A stretch of DNA of 6,799 nt from an uncultured Porphyromonadaceae bacterium. GTDB lineage: Bacteria > Bacteroidota > Bacteroidia > Bacteroidales > Muribaculaceae. Within the stretch, counting starts at the first letter, position 1, and each line of letters opens with the position of its first letter. Of the stretch, positions 1-6,799 are shown piece after piece. A program made the translations under genes and the position numbers. Below the pieces are notes generated by a model, which was given only the letters and a program-made list of their open reading frames with translations, was not told the DNA's origin and made no database searches. The stretch lies in assembly GCA_905193995.1 (NCBI GenBank), contig CAJJQT010000113.1:1-6799 (forward strand). The letters run 5' to 3'.

Positions 1-50
1 GCACTGGTCTCCAAAACCAGGTGTCGGGAGTTCGAGCCTCTCTTCCCGTG
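1..50 (+). tRNA. tRNA-Trp (anticodon CCA), 5' end cut off by the window
   Basis: This is the 3' two-thirds of a tryptophan tRNA. The anticodon stem CTGGT (4-8) pairs perfectly with ACCAG (16-20), and the 7-nt loop CTCCAAA (9-15) has anticodon CCA at 11-13, which reads UGG. A 5-nt variable loop (21-25) leads to the T arm: stem GGGAG (26-30) and CTCTC (38-42) with one G-T wobble, and a standard T loop TTCGAGC (31-37). The 3' acceptor strand is 43-49 and the discriminator is G50. The next bases are CTA, so the CCA tail is not encoded and must be added after processing. The window opens at about tRNA position 24, so the acceptor 5' strand and most of the D arm are missing. secE begins only 14 nt downstream, so shared transcription is likely. 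Confidence 0.96.
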
Positions 51-64
51 CTAAATTTTTGAAA

Positions 65-259
65 ATGAAGAAACTTAAACTACTTACGAATATCGAGGAG
101 TCTTACGACGAACTTCGTTACAAGACTTCTTGGCCCACCAAGAAGCAGGTTGTAAAATCTGCTATTCTCGTGATGATTGCTTCCGTAATTATCGCTCTGA
201 TAATTTTCATCATGGACCAGGTGGTAGACCGCTTGATGCACTTCATTTACAGCTTTTAA
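65..259 (+). CDS. secE: Preprotein translocase subunit SecE
   Basis: This is a 64-residue protein of the short, single-span SecE type. SecE clamps SecY in the inner-membrane SecYEG channel and is needed for protein export. Residues 1-30 form a charged amphipathic N-terminal part containing the family signature TSWPTKKQV (21-29, with the conserved Trp-Pro). One hydrophobic segment (about 33-50) is the membrane span, followed by a short tail ending in SF. Many bacteria have this one-span form, whereas E. coli has three spans. ATG at 65 is chosen; an in-frame TTG at 59 would add only two residues and lies in a T-tract just after the tRNA. No Shine-Dalgarno motif is visible. The order tRNA-Trp, secE, nusG supports the call. 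It is more AT-rich than the downstream genes. Confidence 0.95.
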   Translation: MKKLKLLTNIEESYDELRYKTSWPTKKQVVKSAILVMIASVIIALIIFIMDQVVDRLMHFIYSF

Positions 260-277
260 AACAGATCCGGCTCGGAA

Positions 278-841
278 ATGGAAACATCGACTACTGACAA
301 CAAGCGCGGGTGGTACGTGCTGCGTGCCATCTCGGGCAAGGAAGCCAAGGTAAAGGAGATTCTTGACGCACAGATCAAGAACACCGACCTTGGCAATTAT
401 CTGTTTCAAGTCTTGATCCCGACCGAGAAGGTGATGGCAGTGCGTAACGGCAAGAAGATTGTGAAAGAACGCAATCTCTACAGCGGCTACGTATTCATCG
501 AAGCTGACCTCCGCGGCGAGGTGATCCATCAGCTTGTCAACACGACCAACGTCATCGACTTCCTCCGCGGACGCGAGAAGGGCGCACAGCCCGAACGCCT
601 CCGTCAGGCCGAAGTGATGCGCATGCTGGGCGCGGCCGACGAGCTGAGCGATCCGTCGGGCGCCGAGGTCAACGACTACATCGTCGGGGAGACCGTCAAG
701 GTGAACGACGGGCCGTTCAACGGCTTCACGGGCACCATCGAGAAAGTCGACCGCGAGAAGAAGAAGCTGACAGTGATGGTCAAGATATTCGGTCGTCCGA
801 ATCCTCTGGAATTGGATAATTCGCAGGTAGAGCGCGAATGA
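278..841 (+). CDS. nusG: Transcription termination/antitermination protein NusG
   Basis: This 187-residue protein has typical NusG architecture. NusG binds RNA polymerase across the clamp and through its C-terminal domain contacts Rho or ribosomal protein S10, linking elongation, termination and translation. The N-terminal NGN domain covers about 10-115: GWYVLRAISGKE (11-22), an IPTEKV motif (47-52), and NLYSGYVFIEADL (66-78), the NGN core strand. After an acidic linker (about 121-133) comes the KOW domain, about 135-187, with the motif VGETVKVNDGPFNGFTG (136-152) and the ending FGRPNPLELDNSQVE, both characteristic of NusG. The length is normal for a housekeeping NusG and lacks the divergence seen in Bacteroides UpxY-type paralogues. 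It starts 18 nt after secE with no clear Shine-Dalgarno; a GGA lies only one base from the ATG, too close to serve. It is almost surely co-transcribed with secE. Confidence 0.97.
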   Translation: METSTTDNKRGWYVLRAISGKEAKVKEILDAQIKNTDLGNYLFQVLIPTEKVMAVRNGKKIVKERNLYSGYVFIEADLRGEVIHQLVNTTNVIDFLRGREKGAQPERLRQAEVMRMLGAADELSDPSGAEVNDYIVGETVKVNDGPFNGFTGTIEKVDREKKKLTVMVKIFGRPNPLELDNSQVERE

Positions 842-878
842 CCGCAGTGAAGGTTACGCTCACCGCAGACACAAGCGC

Positions 879-906
879 AAGATTAATTATCTTTTTAATT
901 AGTTTT
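879..906 (+). repeat. AT-rich inverted repeat directly before rplK
   Basis: In the 69-nt nusG-rplK gap, bases 879-889 can pair with 896-906. The perfect core is TAATTA (884-889) against TAATTA (896-901), and the extension includes two G-U wobbles. The loop is 890-895. The stem ends four bases before the rplK ATG. It is almost all A-T, so as RNA it would be weak, and a DNA-level role such as promoter or protein site is equally possible. It is not a convincing terminator because the stem is not GC-rich. The only promoter-like strings are imperfect matches to the Bacteroidota -7 box TAnnTTTG at 888-895 and 900-907, without a -33 TTTG box. Confidence 0.4.
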
Positions 907-910
907 TACA

Positions 911-1351
911 ATGGCTAAAGAAATTGCTGGACAAATCAAATTGCAGATTAAAGGCGGAGCAGCCAACCCCTCGCCCCCAGTAGGTCCTGCCCTGGGTTCG
1001 AAGGGTATCAACATCATGGAATTTTGCAAGCAATTCAATGCCCGCACTCAGGACAAAGCCGGTAAGATTCTCCCTGTAGTCATCACGTACTACACCGACA
1101 AGTCTTTCGACTTCATCGTGAAGACTCCCCCGGTTGCGATCCAGCTCAAGGAAGCCGCCAAGATCAAGAGCGGCTCGAAGGAGCCCAACCGCAACAAGGT
1201 GGCGGAGATCACATGGGACCAAGTGCAGGCGATTGCTACTGACAAGATGCCTGACCTGAACTGCTTCACCGTAGATTCTGCCATGCGTATGGTAGCCGGT
1301 ACGGCCAGAAGTATGGGTATCACCGTCAAAGGCGATTTCCCCGGTAAATAA
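911..1351 (+). CDS. rplK: 50S ribosomal protein L11
   Basis: This 146-residue protein is a full-length L11. L11 binds the GTPase-associated region of 23S rRNA (around helices 43/44) at the base of the L7/L12 stalk, affects EF-G and EF-Tu function, and is required for RelA-dependent stringent response in bacteria that use it. The N-terminal domain (about 1-70) has the proline-rich motif [12 protein letters not shown] (18-29), the region that contacts thiostrepton in other species, followed by [12 protein letters not shown] (32-43). The C-terminal rRNA-binding domain (about 73-146) carries KTPP (71-74) and the ending [11 protein letters not shown] (129-139), the family signature. The start is preceded by TTTTTACA with no Shine-Dalgarno. 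It heads the ribosomal-protein part of the cluster and lies 19 nt before rplA, so L11 and L1 are surely co-expressed, as in most bacteria. Confidence 0.98.
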   Translation: MAKEIAGQIKLQIKGGAANPSPPVGPALGSKGINIMEFCKQFNARTQDKAGKILPVVITYYTDKSFDFIVKTPPVAIQLKEAAKIKSGSKEPNRNKVAEITWDQVQAIATDKMPDLNCFTVDSAMRMVAGTARSMGITVKGDFPGK

Positions 1352-1370
1352 CTTATAAACTTCAATTGTA

Positions 1371-2066
1371 ATGAGTAAACTGACTAAAAACCAAAAGTTA
1401 GCCCTTGCAAAGATTGAAGCCGGGAAGACTTATACCCTTGCAGAAGCCTGCGAGAAGGTAAAGGAAATCACCTACACCAAGTTCGACGCATCGCTCGACA
1501 TCGACGTGCGTCTTGGTGTTGATCCCCGTAAGGCTAACCAGATGGTGCGTGGTGTGGTAACACTGCCCCACGGCACCGGCAAGACTATCCGTGTGCTCGT
1601 CCTGTGTAACCCGGACGCCGAGGCCGCAGCCAAGGCAGCCGGCGCTGACTATGTCGGCCTGGACGAATATATCGAGAAAATCAAAGGCGGATGGACCGAC
1701 GTCGACGTCATCATCACGCAGCCTGCCATCATGGGCAAGATCGGTGCTCTGGGCCGTATCCTCGGTCCGCGCGGCCTGATGCCTAACCCCAAGAGCGGCA
1801 CTGTGACGATGGACGTAGCGAAGGCCGTCGAGGAAGTCAAGAAGGGTAAGATCGACTTCAAGGTCGACAAGAACGGTATCGTTCACACGTCGATCGGCAA
1901 GGTTTCGTTCACACCCGAGCAGATGCGCGACAACGCACGCGAGTTTATCAACACACTGATCAAGCTCAAGCCTGCCACCGCCAAGGGTACATATATCAAG
2001 AGCATTTATCTTTCGAGCACCATGAGCCCCGGCGTGAAAGTCGACTCAAAGTCCGTCGAAGGTTAA
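1371..2066 (+). CDS. rplA: 50S ribosomal protein L1
   Basis: This 231-residue protein has the normal length and two-domain form of L1. L1 binds 23S rRNA helices 76-78 to form the mobile L1 stalk, which helps release deacylated tRNA from the E site. In E. coli L1 also represses the rplKA mRNA. Domain I is built from the N- and C-terminal parts (about 1-67 and 160-231), with [20 protein letters not shown] (38-57) near the rRNA-binding surface. Domain II (about 68-159) includes [15 protein letters not shown] (111-125). The L1 signature [20 protein letters not shown] runs from 124 to 143. The C-terminal TMSPGVKVD (217-225) matches the conserved end of the family. The gap to rplK is 19 nt and to rplJ 23 nt, both without a Shine-Dalgarno motif. 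I could not identify an L1-binding mRNA mimic by eye. Confidence 0.98.
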   Translation: MSKLTKNQKLALAKIEAGKTYTLAEACEKVKEITYTKFDASLDIDVRLGVDPRKANQMVRGVVTLPHGTGKTIRVLVLCNPDAEAAAKAAGADYVGLDEYIEKIKGGWTDVDVIITQPAIMGKIGALGRILGPRGLMPNPKSGTVTMDVAKAVEEVKKGKIDFKVDKNGIVHTSIGKVSFTPEQMRDNAREFINTLIKLKPATAKGTYIKSIYLSSTMSPGVKVDSKSVEG

Positions 2067-2089
2067 CCCCAAATTAATCCACGTAGACT

Positions 2090-2611
2090 ATGAAAAAGGA
2101 AGATAAAGCTATAGTAATCGAAAAGATTGCGGATACCCTGAAGGCCTACAACGGCTTCTACCTTGTAGAGACAGCCGGACTGAACGCCGAGAAGACCAGC
2201 GAGCTTCGCCGCGCATGCTTCAAGGCCGACATCAAGCTGATGGTCGTGAAGAACACGCTGCTCCACAAGGCCCTCGAATCTTTAGACGCTGACTTTTCGG
2301 AGCTGTATCCGGCACTCGCAGGCTCGACCTCGCTGATGTGCACCAACGTGGGCAACGCGCCTGCGAAGCTTCTGAAAGACTTTGTCAAGAAAGGTGACAC
2401 CCTTCCCGCGCTCAAGGGCGCATATGTAGAAGAGACGGTATACCTCGGAGCCGACCAGCTCGACGCACTTGCCTCGATCAAGAGCAAGAACGAGCTCATC
2501 GCCGACGTCATCGCCCTGCTGCAGTCGCCTGCCAAGAACGTCGTTTCGGCCCTCCAGTCGGGCAGCACGAAGCTCCACGGCATCCTTGAGACGCTCTCAA
2601 ACAAAGAATAA
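2090..2611 (+). CDS. rplJ: 50S ribosomal protein L10
   Basis: This 173-residue protein is L10, which anchors the stalk: its N-terminal domain binds 23S rRNA next to L11 and its C-terminal helix carries the L7/L12 dimers. The N-terminal part has the typical pattern MKKEDKAIVIEKIADTLK (1-18), FYLVETAGLNAEKTSELRR (23-41), and MVVKNTLLHKAL (51-62), the most conserved stretch of the family. KGAYVEETVYL (109-119) follows in the middle domain. The final helix (about 130-173) contains LLQSPAKNVVSALQSGSTKLHGILETLS, an amphipathic L7/L12-docking segment. The gap to rplA is only 23 nt, which leaves little room for the long L10-binding leader known in E. coli and Bacillus unless it lies inside rplA. The next gene is rplL, its physical partner, the usual order. 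Confidence 0.97.
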   Translation: MKKEDKAIVIEKIADTLKAYNGFYLVETAGLNAEKTSELRRACFKADIKLMVVKNTLLHKALESLDADFSELYPALAGSTSLMCTNVGNAPAKLLKDFVKKGDTLPALKGAYVEETVYLGADQLDALASIKSKNELIADVIALLQSPAKNVVSALQSGSTKLHGILETLSNKE

Positions 2612-2630
2612 AAGCATCCACCAACATCGA

Positions 2631-2656
2631 TTAATAACAAATAAACAAATACTAAA
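2631..2656 (+). promoter_or_regulatory. A-rich, G-free translation initiation region of rplL
   Basis: The 26 bases before the rplL ATG hold 17 A, no G and only three C, so little RNA structure can form here and no Shine-Dalgarno pairing is possible. A stands at -3 and -6 (2654 and 2651). Studies of Bacteroidota ribosomes (Flavobacterium johnsoniae) show that A at these positions and an unstructured leader favour initiation when Shine-Dalgarno pairing is not used. Among the seven genes here, only rplL has A at both positions, which fits the need for several L7/L12 copies per ribosome. The functional role is inferred. Confidence 0.55.
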
Positions 2657-3028
2657 ATGGCAGATTTAAAAGCTTTTGCTGAACAACTTGTTAATCTTAC
2701 CGTCAAGGAAGTAAACGAACTCGCTCAGATCCTGAAGGACGAGTACGGCATCGAACCCGCCGCAGCCGCTGTCGCTGTAGCCGCCGGTCCTGTTGCAGCT
2801 GCCGCCGCTGAAGAGAAGACTTCGTTCGACGTAGTCCTCAAGGCAGCCGGTGCCAACAAGCTCCAGGTAGTCAAGAAGGTTAAGGACGTAGCCGGTCTTG
2901 GCCTGAAGGAAGCTAAGGAAATGGTTGACAACGCTCCCTCTGTTGTCAAGGAAGGCGTCACCAAGGACGAGGCTGAGGCTCTCAAGAAAGAGCTCGAAGA
3001 AGCCGGCGCCGAAGTCGAACTTAAATAA
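2657..3028 (+). CDS. rplL: 50S ribosomal protein L7/L12
   Basis: This 123-residue acidic protein is L7/L12, the multi-copy stalk protein that recruits and activates the translational GTPases (EF-Tu, EF-G, IF2, RF3). The N-terminal dimerisation and L10-binding helices are residues 1-32. A flexible hinge rich in Ala, Val, Pro and Gly spans about 33-52. The C-terminal factor-binding domain (53-123) contains [22 protein letters not shown] (54-75) and [15 protein letters not shown] (80-94), the most conserved signature and the surface that touches GTPase factors. The gene lies 45 nt after rplJ, whose product binds it. Codon use is strongly biased, as expected for one of the most abundant proteins. 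The 237-nt gap after its stop codon contains strong hairpins that may set the ratio of rplL to rpoB expression. Confidence 0.98.
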   Translation: MADLKAFAEQLVNLTVKEVNELAQILKDEYGIEPAAAAVAVAAGPVAAAAAEEKTSFDVVLKAAGANKLQVVKKVKDVAGLGLKEAKEMVDNAPSVVKEGVTKDEAEALKKELEEAGAEVELK

Positions 3029-3037
3029 ATCACCTGA

Positions 3038-3100
3038 TTTACAGGCAAATGGGTTAAGAAGACTCCTACGGGAGTATTCTTAGCCCCTTTGTGTTGTAAA
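3038..3100 (+). promoter_or_regulatory. Long hairpin with UACG tetraloop after rplL (attenuator or processing site)
   Basis: Starting 10 nt after the rplL stop, 3051-3066 pairs with 3071-3086: 16 positions with one G-A mismatch (3061/3076) and one G-U wobble. The loop TACG (3067-3070) is closed by C-G, making a C(UACG)G tetraloop, a known extra-stable cap. After a T-C mismatch the stem continues with 3046-3049 against 3088-3091, and after a small irregular loop with TTTACA (3038-3043) against TGTAAA (3095-3100). The 3' flank has only CCCCTTTGTG, so it is a poor intrinsic terminator by U-tract rules. In E. coli the rplL-rpoB gap holds a partial terminator and an RNase III cleavage site, and a duplex this long would suit either role. 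The structure is visible; the function is inferred. Confidence 0.7.
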
Positions 3101-3110
3101 ACATACGGCA

Positions 3111-3136
3111 GGCCATCGCGAGCATTCGCGGCGGCC
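3111..3136 (+). promoter_or_regulatory. Second GC-rich hairpin in the rplL-rpoB gap
   Basis: GGCCATCGCG (3111-3120) pairs with CGCGGCGGCC (3127-3136) through nine pairs, one of them a T-G wobble, and one A-C mismatch. A3121-T3126 can add a closing pair, leaving a GCAT loop. It is followed by TTAAAG, not a T-tract, so it is not a terminator by itself. GGCC and CGCG are self-complementary and recur nearby (3174-3180, 3194-3197), so several alternative folds are possible. Function unknown; it is probably part of one structured leader to rpoB. Confidence 0.5.
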
Positions 3137-3194
3137 TTAAAGACGTCAGAAAACTAAAGCGGACCGCCCCAGTCGCGGCCCGGATGGCGGACAG

Positions 3195-3219
3195 GCCTCG
3201 AGCACGAGGCGCAATTTTT
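3195..3219 (+). terminator. Candidate weak intrinsic terminator/attenuator before rpoB
   Basis: GCCTCG (3195-3200) and CGAGGC (3205-3210) form a perfect 6-bp stem with five G-C pairs and an AGCA loop. GCAA (3211-3214) and then five T (3215-3219) follow. The 4-base spacer between stem and T-tract would weaken termination, so partial read-through into rpoB, 46 nt downstream, is expected. The left arm can alternatively pair upstream: 3173-3180 with 3194-3201, seven pairs and one mismatch, which would prevent this hairpin. That is the layout of an attenuator, but no regulator is evident and no in vivo activity can be shown from sequence. Confidence 0.4.
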
Positions 3220-3265
3220 AAGTTCCCCGATAACCATCCCCACCAACTTAACCTCAATTTCATAG

Positions 3266-6799
<3,534 letters not shown>

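Noticed and set aside
59..64. TTG at 59 as the secE start
   Set aside because: It would add only two residues, lies within the T-tract after the tRNA, and the ATG at 65 gives the normal SecE N-terminus.

Overview
The window is a conserved core information-processing locus on the plus strand: the 3' part of a tRNA-Trp gene, then secE, nusG, rplK (L11), rplA (L1), rplJ (L10), rplL (L7/L12) and a 3'-truncated rpoB (RNA polymerase beta). The protein sequences, the tRNA-Trp directly before secE and the lack of Shine-Dalgarno motifs in front of every gene point to the phylum Bacteroidota, probably order Bacteroidales. The rpoB part is GC-rich for that group, so a member such as the Muribaculaceae or Rikenellaceae is possible, but I cannot fix the family by reading alone.

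Layout: tRNA-Trp (1-50) ends 14 nt before secE (65-259). nusG (278-841) follows after 18 nt. A 69-nt gap with an AT-rich inverted repeat precedes rplK (911-1351). rplA (1371-2066) and rplJ (2090-2611) are tightly packed, with gaps of 19 and 23 nt. rplL (2657-3028) has an A-rich, G-free upstream region. A 237-nt non-coding gap (3029-3265) with three clear hairpins separates rplL from rpoB (3266 to beyond the window end).

How the genes work together: SecE is part of the protein-export channel. NusG links RNA polymerase to elongation control. L11, L1, L10 and L7/L12 build the stalk bases and factor-binding stalk of the 50S subunit. RpoB is the catalytic beta subunit of RNA polymerase. Such an arrangement ties ribosome and polymerase synthesis to one transcription unit. 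L7/L12 and the other ribosomal proteins are needed in greater amounts than RNA polymerase, and the hairpin-rich gap before rpoB is the natural place to reduce downstream expression.

I see no mobile element, CRISPR array, defence gene or other accessory system. All coding sequence is ordinary and intact apart from truncation at the window edges. The part most worth a second look is the rplL-rpoB gap. It holds a very long stem capped by a UACG tetraloop, a second GC-rich hairpin, and a small hairpin plus T-tract whose left arm can also pair with an upstream segment, as in an attenuator.
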